Assembly (NCBI GenBank): GCA_014529385.2
Contig: CM043953.1
Location: 110,740,549-110,804,548, forward strand
DNA length: 64,000 nucleotides
Source: Adiantum capillus-veneris
Lineage: Eukaryota > Streptophyta > Polypodiopsida > Polypodiales > Pteridaceae
Reading direction: 5' to 3'
Position numbers and translations under genes: made by a program. This document shows, in pieces, positions 46,832 to 58,483 of the stretch. The notes under the pieces were generated by a model. That model was not told the DNA's origin and made no database searches. It saw nothing but the letters and a program-made list of their open reading frames with translations. Within the stretch, counting starts at the first letter, position 1. The number at the start of each line of letters is the position of its first letter.

Positions 46832-47053
46832 TGCTTCAAATAAGTCTACACAAATGCACACAAAGAAGGAGAAGATGAAGGAAAATCTCAAGGCCACACA
46901 ACAAAGGCAATAGTAGTAGTGGGTGAGATAATATAGGGTTACCCTAGAATAAGCATATATGTAGATAAAATGGGGGAAAACGACCTCGTAGAGAGGAAAA
47001 AAGTGCCCTTATAAGTGTGTCACATGCATCACTAGTACCATAATATGGTAACA
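46832..47053 (-). repeat. 5' LTR of an older copia element related to element 6
   Basis: 222 bp from TGCTTCAAAT to GGTAACA on the plus strand. It follows the element 6 LTR in order (AGGAGAAGATGAAGGAA, GGGGAAAAC, CCTCGTAGAGAGG, GTGTGTCACATGCATCACTA) but is clearly diverged. The rest of this element is gone. Confidence 0.75.
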
Positions 47054-47071
47054 TCCTTTCCTCCCTCCATT

Positions 47072-47072
<1 letters not shown>

Positions 47073-47103
<31 letters not shown>

Positions 47104-47127
47104 CCCCCCTCTCTCTCTCTCTCTCTC
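47073..47127 (+). repeat. Poly(C) and (CT)n tract
   Basis: A run of about 30 C (47073-47102), then G, six C and (CT)n. Runs this long often carry length errors in assemblies. Confidence 0.9.
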
Positions 47128-48536
47128 AATACTATTATGTCTAGTAAAGCTTTAGTATCTTTGGAAGTTAGCTGGAATAGTTAAAATGATGACAGTTAAC
47201 TTCCAATTTATACAACTCTTGGCATCAATGTTCAGAGTTTGCATGTATCCTCATTCTCCTAAGTCAAGCCACCACTCCTTCAATGGTTGTAGTAAAGCTC
47301 TGATCACTATTGAACGCGTTTGTTGTATCATTAGAAGGATATTTCAATGCTAATACACCTTATAAGACCTTGATTATTCTCCAATTTTTTCCTGAAGCTG
47401 CTCATGACCTGAACCTGAAATTTTAGGAAATCGCACCACTTAAGGACAATGAGAAGGATAGTCAATGTCACCATGGCATGCATTACCTTTCTTCATTCAA
47501 CCCTTGCATCTCTTAGAATGGACAAACATGGTTGCAAGCCACCTTTTGTTGCAACAAGATAATGGCCAATTCTACTAGATTCCATGACTCCTCTTGTGAA
47601 CAATGTTGTTGTTCCATAACAAGTTGAAAATTGCCAAAACAATTTAGACAAACACTCCATTATTTTGTGCCACAACCTTCTAGTTTTGAATCTTTGTTTC
47701 AAGAAAATCAAGATGCTAATGTTTTCCATGAGTAATCTCAATAGCAGTGTGAGTATTTATTTATGAAAGCAATCACCGTGAGCACCAAATGAAGAAGAAA
47801 GGATTGATGTCTGGAGAATTGCTCAAAGAAAATAAAAAGAAATGCTTAAGACTTATGCAGATTATAGATATAAAGTACAACTCAAAGCATTCATAACCAG
47901 GTGGTTAAACTAATAAGCCATAGTCCATCTCTTATACACACCATTGGCAACACTGTTGGTCTATTGTGTTAGCATAAGACCACTAACTTGTGTGAGAATA
48001 AGGTCCTAAAGCATGCAGAGCATGCACCACCTATGCTTGAGTGGTTAGAAGTTTATGTGGGTAAGAGCAATTGTTGCATGCATGGAGGTTTAAAGGCTAT
48101 ATATACATCGTACATGCTCATTAAATGTATAGAGAGGTTTTTTATTGTATGCTTGAGTCCCTCTCTCTTGTGCTCATGCTCCTTCTCATCTCGATCCACC
48201 TGTGTGCCCAACATATTGGCTATATAAGTAGCATATTACTATGCTCATTAATTACATTTTGGCGACGTGGCACTTGACAACAAGAGTAACATGCATTTAT
48301 AGAGTCATTCAAAAATTAAGCTATATCACTTGGATATTGATATAGTATTACTAAGAAGAATGGAGTTACACACAAATCTTCAGCTGCCCTTATCATTAGG
48401 TTTAAGCAGGCAGAATAACGGACACAGAGAATTAAAGCTCACCAAGGCTGCTGGCGATGGCGATGGCGATGCGGTTTATATTAGTGGCATGCCCACGTTT
48501 AATATGACACTTCACCTACATTAAAGATTTTGATCA
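47128..48536. other. Intergenic DNA downstream of the GARP gene
   Basis: No gene supported. Short frames here (for example near 47493-47741) show no known motif. Confidence 0.5.
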
Positions 48537-51500
48537 TCACGCAATCAGCTCCGGATCATGATGATGATGACGACGATAGCCCTCAGTAGATATTCTATTG
48601 TTGATGTCAGTGATATTACAAGGAGCTGTGCTTGCAGCAGCATCTTCATTGAGATGACCACTCCGCAATGGTATTGTTGCTGCGCCTGCCGATGTCGATG
48701 TCGAACTGCAACCAGCAGCCACCATGGTAAGCTGCTTGAATTCCTTGAAATCTGCAATTTTATCTGGCTGGACTGTTTCACGTTCTCTTAAATTGATATT
48801 GGTATGGGATAAGTCAGCATCAGCGTCAGCGGTGGTACTGATATTATCATCTTTGGCTTGTATGAGATGGAGCAATTGCTTTATATTGTTCCCTTGATCA
48901 TAGTGGGCTCGAGGCAATGTGTTTGCATCGTGAGCTCTTGTGTCTGAAAGGGCGATTGGGGTACTGTTGGCCGCTTGCGGTGAGAAATTGTGCATATTAG
49001 TTAGCATGTTGTGCTGGCTATGCTTATCTGCATTGTTATCAAGTTCAGCTGGGGTGAGGTCAATGATAGTGATGCCAGCAGCCCTTGCAGAGATACCTCC
49101 ATCTTCAATATCTTCGCTTTCTATTGTATTGTTAGTACTTAAGCTCTTGATTTCACCTAGTTTCACCTCCCTTTTGTCTCCATATAAGTCACACTCTGGA
49201 AGATCCTTTGATGTTATATGCATGTTGTCGAGGTTTGCAACTGCATATTGTTGGTGCTGCTCGTCGTATTCTGGCGGTACCCATATGTGCCCCAACACAA
49301 GGACATGGTGGCCTGTAGTTTGCGGAGAGTTGCTCTGTACTGAGTTCGCCACCACACCATTAATTGGCCTTCTCATGTGAAGCCTAAACTTCTGCAGAAA
49401 TCAGATGTGAAGCTCACATTATTAACATCGTATTACACTTATTTCGCGTCGGTTGGGGTTCACTTGTAAATATGTTAATGTAGCACGTGAGTACGTTCAA
49501 CATAGGATTTATTTAACCCCATTTTCACACATTTTTAATGTATAGGTCCTCTAGAGCAAGGTCGGCCAGGAGCCGGTGGCTAAGAGCCACATGTACGGCA
49601 TGCATGGTAGTTCCTGTAGTTGAGCCAAGGAGTTCTACTTAAGAGAGTTGGACAGAAGTAGATCAATATCCGAGTACCCAAGGTCTTACAGGCACATACA
49701 CAGGTTGAATTGGAAAAGGGTGTGTTATGTTCATGAAAAACGTACTGATTAGGGGCTTTTAAACTAATTGGCCTTGGACGCATGTGATATATAATGAGCT
49801 TTTAAACTTGGTCTTGGACGCATTTGATATACAAGGTTTACATATAGTGAGCTTCCCCAGGGTAATATTCTCTAAGGGTTACTATTTGGTATCACGTGAG
49901 TATGCAATGGGGGAGGGTTTTGCAAGGTGAAACTGGACGAAAGAAGGGTCACCTTCTAAAGTGGTGTCAGGGAAAGCTTTGTTCAAGAAAGTCGGAGTAG
50001 TGCCAGTGATGACAATACACAGACCGTCCAACTTGAATACTTTGGCTACATCCAAGACGTATTGAAAATTAGCTTTAGAAAGTTTGATATTTTTATTTTT
50101 GATGTGAAGTGGCTCAAGGTTATTACAAGTGGGCAAAGTTTTACAAAGAGAGTCCTGTATATAGGGCTAGATAAGGGAGTTTGGGTGCACATAGGTGACG
50201 TCTCCTAAATCCCTCCAAGAGCTTCCCAAGTTCACATCTATGGTATTGGACATTTTTATATGGAGACAGATAAGGAAACACACGCAAGGTGAGCTTACAG
50301 ATTGGCATGCACATTTGCATATGCATAAGGAAACATTCAAACAATAGGTTATAACAAACACGTGCACACATACACATGTCACGAAAAACACATGTATAGA
50401 GAGGGAAACAGGTATGTAACATGATGTGTACACATTCAGATCCACATACTTATATACATGCATTTTCCTATATCATTGAATATGCATACATATAATGCGT
50501 ATACATGCATTGTACATGTCTAGAGAAGGAAACAGGTATGTACACGTGATGTGTACACATACAGTTCCGCATACGTATATACATGCATTATCCAATATAC
50601 ACATACGTACATACATTGCCCTTCATGGATATGGATATACACTCATACATGCATTATCCAATATACACATACGTACATACATTGCCCTTCATGGATATGG
50701 ATATACACTCGGATGCAAAGCCTTTGAAGGGTAAATAATTAGTATATGCACACACACAAATAAATTTGGGCTTTGTATGCATGTGGATGTGTGTGCATAC
50801 ATACACAGGCATACCCTATTAGAATAAGCCTAGGAAACTGTGTACATAAGATTTTGCAGTTTTGGGTAAAGAAAAGTACCTGAAGGTGACTCTTGACCTC
50901 ATCATTAGTAAGGCCCTCAACATTCATCAGCTCTCGGATTTGCTTTGGGGTAGCCACTGCAGCCACCTTTTGAAATTTAGTGTACAATTCTATGAAACTT
51001 GAGTGTTCTAGACTCAAGTGCACTGCATACAACTTTACTTTTTAAACATTCATGCACAAATTACAATGAGTTGTATGATTAAAAGTGCAATCGGCAGGTA
51101 TTTGCATAAATGAATGCACTGGTCCATTTTCTTGATCATGTCTTTTAAGTAAAAACTAGTCAGACAACCAGGATTTATGCCAAAATCTAGGGTATTTACC
51201 GGGGTCAGTGTTCGGGAAAATCGTTTTTCCAAACATACAAAATTCCTTTTCTTGATTTTGTCAAGAGGAAATTTTAGAAAATTAGGTCATTTTTTTCAGG
51301 TTTTTACACTACGTTTCTCTATTTTGGGGCGAAATTTCTCCTTTTCCCCTTGCCCTCAACTGGCATTTTTGAAATTGAAAACGGCACGATATTAAGCTTA
51401 GACACATTTTTCCCAAGCACTGACCGGGGTTTATAACTAAAATGCCCAATTTTGGAGCTTGATTTTGGAATTACAACCAGGATATGTGATCACTCTATGA

Positions 51501-53893
51501 ATGTTATGGATTCGTTCTACCTTGCGGCTGCACTTCCTATTGCATTTGCCATTGTAGTGAGTGTGTTGTTTTAAACGTATTCCATAACCAATTCTTTTTC
51601 ATGGGAAAGTGCTGTCATTTGGCAATGACAGTACCATTACCAAGCCACCATGTTATTATGGCGATGGATCGTCTCTATCCCATAAAACCGGTTTGGAAAA
51701 GACTTACTGGGCTTGGGGAGCTCATTCTTTGTAGAACTACTATATCCCGTGCCTTCAAGGGGAATTATTGAGATCGCTTATTTGTGAATCAGCCATGATT
51801 TTAACACCCTTTTTCTATTCATTCTGCATTTTGTTTTGAAGCTCCTTAAATGATACCCTCAGTAAATAAAAATGTGACAACTTTGGAATTAAGAATGTCC
51901 CTCTGTTGAATCCGCATCATAGCTACAATGCATATATATTATGGTGATCTCCTTGAGCTAGTTGCATCAAACAGTCTCAATGCATGCATGCCATATGTCT
52001 TTAAACATTTAAAGCAAGCTTAAGTATTATTTTGTGTGTGAATATCTAACCTTGGCAACCTCCTAAACGATTGAGGGCGGTGAGGAAACGTTGATGGAGC
52101 TCGGGAGACCAGCATCTTCTGGGTTTCCTCTGCACACTCCCTGGTTGTAGATTGATAGCATTTCCACCTGGGGAGCTGGACGTTGATTTTGCCAAGGGTG
52201 TACTTGACAGCCCATGAGTGTTTATGTGAAGCTCTTGGGGCCCAAGCTTTGCAGTGATGCAGCCGATTGATCTTGAGTAGGAATTGGGCGAGCGGAGGTT
52301 GGCATTTATGAGTGCGGGCATGTTTATCGGCATTAACGATGCGGGCATTGCTTGGATGCATTGGCGTTTCTCATCAGGTCCCTTGATTGTGTCATCATCT
52401 CCCTTGTCTAGCAAGTCAGGTGCTGCTGCCTTTTGATCTGGGGACAACGAGCGACTAAAAATGCTTTGCATTGTTGAGAGATATTGCATGGCATTGTTGG
52501 TGATTAGCTTTGAGGGGCATGAGTTGGGCATGGTTTTTGTACTTGAGCTTATCATTAAAGTATCCGTCTCTTTCACGACAGCTTGCTGAGAAGTTGCACC
52601 ATCTGAAAGTGCCGTCGAACACTCTTTAAGCTTAAGGAACTTGCTGCTGGCTGGCATATATTCCTGCAACATGGAGTATAGCTAGAATTAAGAGCTTCGA
52701 AAGACCAGACGTATTATTATATGAGGATAAACAACCCAACGAGAAAAAGGAAGCTTAATTTGATTAAGTTGTAATACTCATAGTAAACATAATGCTTCTT
52801 GCGTCAGGAATAACCTTAATGGGTGCAGTAGATGTTGTTTTTTGAAGCATCCATCTAGTTGGTTCAATCAGTGATGGCGCTGTTTCCACGTCTGGAGCTG
52901 ATGACGTAGGCAAGCCGCAAGTCCATTTGTGCTTGAAATGCAGGTTGATCTCTCCCATTGTCGGGGCCGACTCACTGCCTTTTGTCAAGCTGTTGGTGTA
53001 CTTGCATACAAACTCATGATGAGTTGGGGCCTCATCATGAAGTGGAGTGTTGAGCTTGCAAGTTAGTCGCTCCTCTAGTTGCTCCTTGGATGCCTCAATT
53101 GCTGCTTGTGAAAAACAAGCAAGAGAGTATTAGACCTAATTACCACCTTTTCTTCTTCCTCTCTGCTTCCATAAACTTCAAAACGTGAGAACAATCATAA
53201 GACACTAAATAAATCAACATGGGCTAAAAAAAGAAAATTTTCTCCCAAATAGAACAACACGCAAATAACGGGACTGTCATGATTGGCGCTTAGGCCCCCA
53301 GGGTGGTCACTGATCTAAAGCTCCCTATATCAGTTGCCTTCAAGACATTTTGAATAATACCTTCATATAGATGCTTATATATGGAGGTACTATTATAAAT
53401 CCTCAACCCCCTAATCCTCGCGAGTTAACCCACATGATATCGTCCACATTGTGAAAAGTGAGCACGCGGGGATTAGGCTCCCTGCAAGGTTGGTGAGCAA
53501 GCACCGCGCACGATGGTAGCTCTCATGGACACCACCCATGATCAGTATCACTTCCATTATCAGGAAGTAGGATTAATTGTAGTTGCCTCTCCTTTGAGTT
53601 TTGTAATTTTTCTTCTGCTTTGAGATTTACGTCCATGGTCAAATTGGTTGGAACTTGAAAACCTACAAAACGGGCCTCTGAAAGAGCTGATCAAGTTCAA
53701 TTGTCGCAGAGCCATGGACAAATTAGCTAGTTTGTAAGTTAATGATACCATTGTGAGCAATAGTTAGCTACTTGATTTATTCCTTATCATGAAGTACAGG
53801 AGTATAATATAAGTACAGCAGTGAAAAAGCTCAATTTCATGCAGAGATCAATGAGATCACTCATTATTGAAGAGGAATGATAATGATGCAGGC

Positions 53894-53940
<47 letters not shown>

Positions 53941-54214
53941 AGAGTTGTGACTTGTTACCATCATCAAGGAGCTGCATGCAAAAGGGAAGCTCTCTTTCAA
54001 AGGCTTGAATTTTGAGGCGTTCGTCTTCAAGAGCTTTGTGGTACACTTCAAGAGCATGCAGATCAGAGTTGCAGCTCATGGGGTGAGTACTACCGTTGAG
54101 CTGCTCTCTCTGCATGAGACATCGGCTAGTATCAGGATCCTTCGACATAGTCGTCGAAGAAGAGGCAAAGGATCTCCCAAGGGAGAGATCTGCAGCTACT
54201 AGTCTCATATTCAT
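48537..54214 (-). CDS. NIGT1/HRS1/HHO-type GARP transcription factor, five exons
   Basis: Exons on the minus strand: 54214-53959, 53101-52815, 52663-52051, 50956-50880 and 49391-48537. All introns are GT-AG, phases fit, and the product has about 695 residues. The first in-frame ATG gives [13 protein letters not shown]; an in-frame TAA lies upstream. A conserved N-terminal helix lies at about 61-85 ([19 protein letters not shown]), typical of HHO proteins. The GARP DNA-binding domain spans 361-420: [37 protein letters not shown] and KFRLHMRRP. Introns fall after GGCQ and SHLQ. A further HHO block lies at about 444-453 ([10 protein letters not shown]). Angiosperm relatives have roughly 350-450 residues and act in the nucleus as nitrate-induced repressors of nitrogen and phosphate starvation genes. 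The long acidic, Ser/Thr-rich tail is unusual. A DLSL motif near the start might be a weak EAR repressor motif. Confidence 0.9.
49882..50253 (-). pseudogene. Unidentified coding fragment in intron 4 of the GARP gene
   Basis: From ATG 50253 a frame of 123 codons reads [18 protein letters not shown] and, after an in-frame TAG at codon 29, [18 protein letters not shown] and [16 protein letters not shown]. Composition looks protein-like on both sides of the stop. I do not recognise the family. It may be a captured gene fragment carried in by a transposon, or chance. Confidence 0.3.
50398..50710. repeat. Tandem repeats in intron 4
   Basis: A 66-bp unit is repeated perfectly or nearly so at 50579-50644 and 50645-50710. 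Upstream, 50398-50463 and 50522-50588 share an AGAG-GGAAACAGGTATGTA ... GATGTGTACACAT unit. The whole area is rich in ATACATAC/TGTACA. Confidence 0.8.
51199..51429. mobile_element. MITE-like element in intron 3 of the GARP gene
   Basis: 231 bp with terminal inverted repeats of about 22 bp: left CCGGGGTCAGTGTTCGGGAAAA, right end its approximate reverse complement (four or so mismatches). Both are flanked by TTTA (51195-51198 and 51430-51433). The interior is AT-rich with no transposase. The superfamily is not clear from the ends. Confidence 0.6.
53896..53938 (-). repeat. (GA)n tract near the 5' splice site of intron 1
   Basis: About 21 GA units on the plus strand, so a (CU)n tract in the transcript starting 20 nt after the exon 1 donor. 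Confidence 0.95.
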
Positions 54215-54280
54215 GGGTAGCAACAGAAGCAACAGCAGAGCTAGTCTAATGCCACCTTACCATTGAAGAATGGATTATGT

Positions 54281-54288
54281 TTTTATAC
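54281..54288 (-). promoter_or_regulatory. Putative TATA box of the GARP gene
   Basis: The minus strand reads GTATAAAA about 70 bp before the first in-frame ATG, leaving a short 5' leader of roughly 40 bp. No transcript data support it. Confidence 0.4.
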
Positions 54289-54305
54289 ACGCACACATAT
54301 ATGGG

Positions 54306-54562
54306 GGAGAGAGAGAGAGAGAGTAGTATTTCTGTGATGCTATCAATATGTGTGTATCAAGTGCTAGAAGGGATCTACAGGGAGCTTGCATTGTGCTAAC
54401 TCATTTTGTAAGTGGCTCGGAGAAAAGGGGAGAGACCTGGAAGAAGCAGCTGATGATCCACAAAGAAAGCATTTTCCTAGTCCTTGTTGAAGAATATCTA
54501 ACCAATCATTTTGTTTAGTTTTTTAATATGGGTACCTCATGGGGTATGCGGGAACATGTGTG

Positions 54563-54625
<63 letters not shown>

Positions 54626-54762
54626 AACAGGTATTATTTCTTCTTATTGTAGACATTTGGTGTATCCCAATTATATTATCTCTCTATGCAATATAGAGAG
54701 AACCTAGACATATTATAGTGATGGAGAGAACAGAGGAAAGAGAGAGCAAAATAATGCACAGT

Positions 54763-54818
<56 letters not shown>

Positions 54819-54886
54819 ACAGGTCTTTAGTTCAAGACTCGTCGGTAGATCTTGGGGAGGGTCTCTCTGTATTGTTTCCACGACGT

Positions 54887-54936
<50 letters not shown>

Positions 54937-55143
54937 ACAGGTCTTGAGTTCAACACTGGACGGATAGATCTTTGAGGCCTCCACTACATTAATACTTCTC
55001 TTCTCCCTCTCTCAGTACAGAGATGGAGTTTGGAATGCCAAGAGATATGGTGTACAGAAGGAAAAGAGTGTACATGTAGGCCCTAAAGGGAAAGACGAGA
55101 GAAATCTCTCTCTAAACACACACACACACACACACTCACACAC

Positions 55144-55179
<36 letters not shown>

Positions 55180-55627
55180 CCTCTCTCTCTCTCTCTCTTA
55201 CACACACATACACACACAATTGGGGCATGATGGTGGGAGGTACTCAAAGTTAGTTAAGTAGTTAACTTGAGGTTGATAGTAGGTATCTCTGGGTGTCTCG
55301 AGGTCTGCGTTTTTGGATTTTGTGGTGCAACTCCCAACTCCCCCCAACTTCCATACTGATACTAGAGAGAGTCTTAAGAGATTGTGAGTGTGTGTTTTTC
55401 TCTTTTTGTGCATTTGGGCGCTCCCTTCTTGGGGCACGTGTGGCCTCAAAAGGATGCAAGGATCCTTAGAACGCTGAATCCTTAAGCAAAGCGCATTTTT
55501 GGCCTTTTCCACATCCTACCAAGTGAGCCCCACCTTTATTCTTCTCCCCTTTTGTGGTCTTAGCCTTAGCCCCTTTTGGACCCCACCATTTCTCATAGAC
55601 ATGCCCTAAAGACACACTTACACACCT

Positions 55628-55659
<32 letters not shown>

Positions 55660-55663
55660 CTCT
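54306..55663. repeat. Cluster of GA/CT, GT and CA microsatellites upstream of the GARP gene
   Basis: (GA)n at 54306-54323 and 54579-54622; (GT)n at 54556-54577; (CT)n at 54764-54817, 54891-54935, 55147-55199 (interrupted) and 55637-55663; (CA)n near 55120. Two of the CT tracts are followed by the same segment, AACAGGTCTT-AGTTCAA-ACT (54817 and 54935), a 118-bp direct duplication. GA-rich repeats are common in plant core promoters and bind BPC/GAGA factors. A G-box CACGTG lies near 55436. Confidence 0.8.
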
Positions 55664-57403
55664 CCCCCTCCTTCCTTTGTTGTCTCTACAAGCCACCTCA
55701 CATTAACCTTTTCATCGTTGCTATGAGACCCCTTTAAGTCCTCAGTCAAGGCACCTAGTTGAATCTTGTTAATCGCAACACTCCACCCTTTGCCTCGTAC
55801 ACTCCAAGCACTTACATTTTATCCAAAGTGAGATCTTAGAAGCACTTTCATATACAAATCCTTGTTTATAGTGTGTTTATGCAAACCCTAGATCTTGTGA
55901 GCTATGTTCACAAGCAAACCAAAAGGGCTCCAGGAAAATGTAAGTGAGAAAAAAGAAAGCTATCACTACATCTGTACTAGTGTAGAACACCTTTATTCGT
56001 TTCCACACCAAACAATAATCTCTTTCCTGTCTTGCAACCATTCCATCTCAAAGTAACGAATCTGATAAAGAGTAGAGGGGTCGCATTTTGACTCTATTCT
56101 CTTAGTCTATCATTAAGAAAGATTAAGGCTAGGCATACCATCACAATTAGCACTGCTTGAACAAAGAAGTTGATTGTTTAAGTACTTGTCCTTTGTACAC
56201 AATTTCCATCCATCTTTCTGGAGATACTCAACACCACCATGGAGACAATACTAATTGAATATATGTGAGTTTTGACATGTGTCTAAACACAACATGTACA
56301 TAGCTGTAGACATGTATTTTACATTTATATCTGCAATTAATAAAAACGTTTGGTTTTTACAATGAAAACATGAATGTATCTTTGATTGACTCATAGGATT
56401 GCTTTGTTCTTGCTAATGGTCTTGGGTATGTCACCTATATAATATGTGTGTGTCACATGACTTCGACATAAGGATAATTTTGATTCCAAAAAATGTTCAT
56501 TTTTATTTATAGAGCGGTGTAAATTAATATACTGGTGGAATAGGAAAGGGTTGTGTTATAATCATGAGAAATTTATAGATAAGGAATTTTAGTAATACCC
56601 CTCGAAGACATGCGATATAGTAGTTTAACAAAGGCTATCTAGAGCTACCGATGCAAAAACTTAGTGCCTTATGCATACCCATATCAAAGGAAAAAGGATA
56701 GAGTTAAGTTTTGGTGCATTCATCATGCATATATATAAATGCATACATATACATACATACACGCGCGCGCACACACACACACATGCATTGTGATATACCC
56801 TATGCTATTGGTGCAAATGTAGTTCAAAAGGGAGAGGCTAAGGTGTCTCCATAGAGACCCTTTATATGAGAAAATGCTTTGACTATGCTCAGGTTGGGAG
56901 GTGTAATTGTCCATAAAAGCTTAGCAAAAATGAATGATATGTTGATTCTTAAACAAAATACTTGACTAATTTTCTAGATCTGCCTAAAAATTCAAGAATC
57001 TCAATTGTTAATTTAGATTTTGTCTCTTGCCCCCCTCGCCCTCTCTCATACTCTCTTCCCTCCTTAGGTGTATCACGTTGAGATATTCTTTTCGCTAGGT
57101 AGGTTGCAAAAAATCTCTGAACCACCCCATCTTTCTGTCTCACCACTTCCCTCATTTCAACTCTCTTGTTAATATCCACTAAAACATTTTTTTTTCTTTA
57201 GATTTATTACAACATTGAATCTTAACGTGGGGTACTTGCATGAAATGGGCTTCACTTAGTTGGTATCCATGGACCCCAAATATTAAGCTATCCCTACCAC
57301 ACTAAATAACTTGCAAAAAGGGAGAGTAAAGGAGAAAAGCACTTCTTTTGGTATATAGTTTTGACAATAATTGTTTGGGATGGGCTGTGTTGGTGATGCG
57401 TGC

Positions 57404-57405
<2 letters not shown>
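55664..57405. other. Gene-free DNA
   Basis: No coding region or mobile element was recognised. It is AT-rich, with a (CA)n tract near 56761-56783. Confidence 0.5.

Positions 57406-57469
<64 letters not shown>
57406..57469 (+). repeat. (GA)n microsatellite
   Basis: About 32 GA units. Confidence 0.95.
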
Positions 57470-57470
<1 letters not shown>

Positions 57471-57604
57471 ATATGAGAGTTGGTGAAGCAATGGCTATCG
57501 TAATGTTTAGGATAATAAATAACTGATGAACTAGTGGAGTTGGTGAGTTGGGTGACCACTGTAGATACAAGTAGCCATCATGCACATAGCCTTTAGACAT
57601 AACA

Positions 57605-57925
57605 ACCTCCCACTTGAAGGCCAATGTGCCTTTAAGCAAGCTATGGACACATACGCCAGGTATGCAGAGTCTGAATCTCTATCCAATGCCCAAAAGCACT
57701 TGATAGCATACAAACTTTCGTTCAGGGTAGAACTTTGTTTAGTGGATCTACAGGGTTGTTATCTATTTAAATCTTGACAAATCAATTTGTGCTTCTTCCC
57801 AAGGACCTTGTGAGAAAAATGATACCACACATCAATATGATTTGTCTTTGTATGAACATTGGATTTCGTACCAGTGAAATAACATTTTGACTATCACAAC
57901 TAATGCAAAATTGGAACTTCTGCAT
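57605..57925 (-). pseudogene. 3' end of a copia pol (RNase H tail) with polypurine tract
   Basis: On the minus strand the residues CDSQNVISLVRNPMF, then, after frame changes, pieces equivalent to TKHIDVWYHF, LGKKHKLICQD and NNPVDPLNKVLP are visible; this is the C-terminal end of copia RNase H. The sequence CTTCAAGTGGGAGGT then leads into a putative LTR start TGTTATGTC at 57604, running leftwards. The other LTR and the rest of pol are missing. Confidence 0.7.
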
Positions 57926-58243
57926 TTATCATTAGGAAAACGTTGGAGTTAAATTTGGGCTTTTTGATCTAGAGAGCAAATGGCATTTAACTAATGAAAG
58001 AGGAGCATCTGCTATGGAGGTTGAAAATTAACTAATTTATATCTCAAATTTCATACTTTTTTCAAAATCAGCACAAAAATAAAAAAATGGTCTAAAAATT
58101 AGATTAAAGTGCATTCCTACGTGCTCGCAACGAAAGGAGACACTACCCTCCAATGGTGGCATTCAATGTGCAAATAGCTTTTTGACTCAACTCCTCTACT
58201 AAGTTTTTTTTGGGCTTCTGGTCCATTCATTGCACATTCCAAA
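57926..58243. other. Gene-free DNA
   Basis: Nothing recognised apart from possible continuation of the copia remnant. Confidence 0.4.
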
Positions 58244-58398
58244 TCTTATCTTGCTTATGTTTTCTTCTTTACTTGCAGCATTTTCACCCACACCAAGATC
58301 CTAGCAATGGAGAGCCAATGTGTTCTTATCTTGCTTATGTTCTTCTCCACTCACGTCATTTGCACATACACCAACAACATAGCAATGGAGAGAGAATG
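58244..58398 (+). repeat. Tandem duplication of about 80 bp
   Basis: Copies at 58244-58323 and 58324-58398 share TCTTATCTTGCTTATGTT at the start and AGCAATGGAGAG at the end, with diverged middles. Confidence 0.7.
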
Positions 58399-58483
58399 CC
58401 CTCGTGGCTATCTACCTCGTCTAACCGCTTCCACTTGGACAACGGGTAATAAATCTCTTCCTTTATCACCTCTTGCATACTAG
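58307..58483 (+). CDS. Small frame with a signal-peptide-like start
   Basis: 58 codons from ATG 58307. The N-terminus is hydrophobic (CVLILLMFFSTHVIC), followed by a polar region (TNNIAMERECPRGYLPRL). A possible splice donor (GGGTAATAA) follows residue 46, so this could be exon 1 of a longer secreted protein. The hydrophobic part is encoded within the tandem duplication; the upstream copy also encodes a hydrophobic stretch. No family recognised; chance is possible. Confidence 0.25.
   Translation: MESQCVLILLMFFSTHVICTYTNNIAMERECPRGYLPRLTASTWTTGNKSLPLSPLAY

Noticed and set aside
47493-47741. 82-codon minus-strand frame
   Set aside because: No recognisable domain, no conserved neighbour and no splice context; left as unassigned.
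50739-51032. 97-codon frame containing the QIRELM motif as a separate gene
   Set aside because: It is exon 4 of the GARP gene plus unspliced flanking intron.
51177-51395. 72-codon plus-strand frame
   Set aside because: It falls inside the MITE-like element in intron 3 and has no protein homology that I recognise.
55198-55696. Overlapping minus-strand frames of 65-104 codons
   Set aside because: They are made largely of translated CT/CA microsatellite sequence, with no motif.
57283-57639. 118-codon Ser/Leu-rich frame and its overlaps
   Set aside because: They are a translation of the (GA)n tract at 57406-57469 in three frames.
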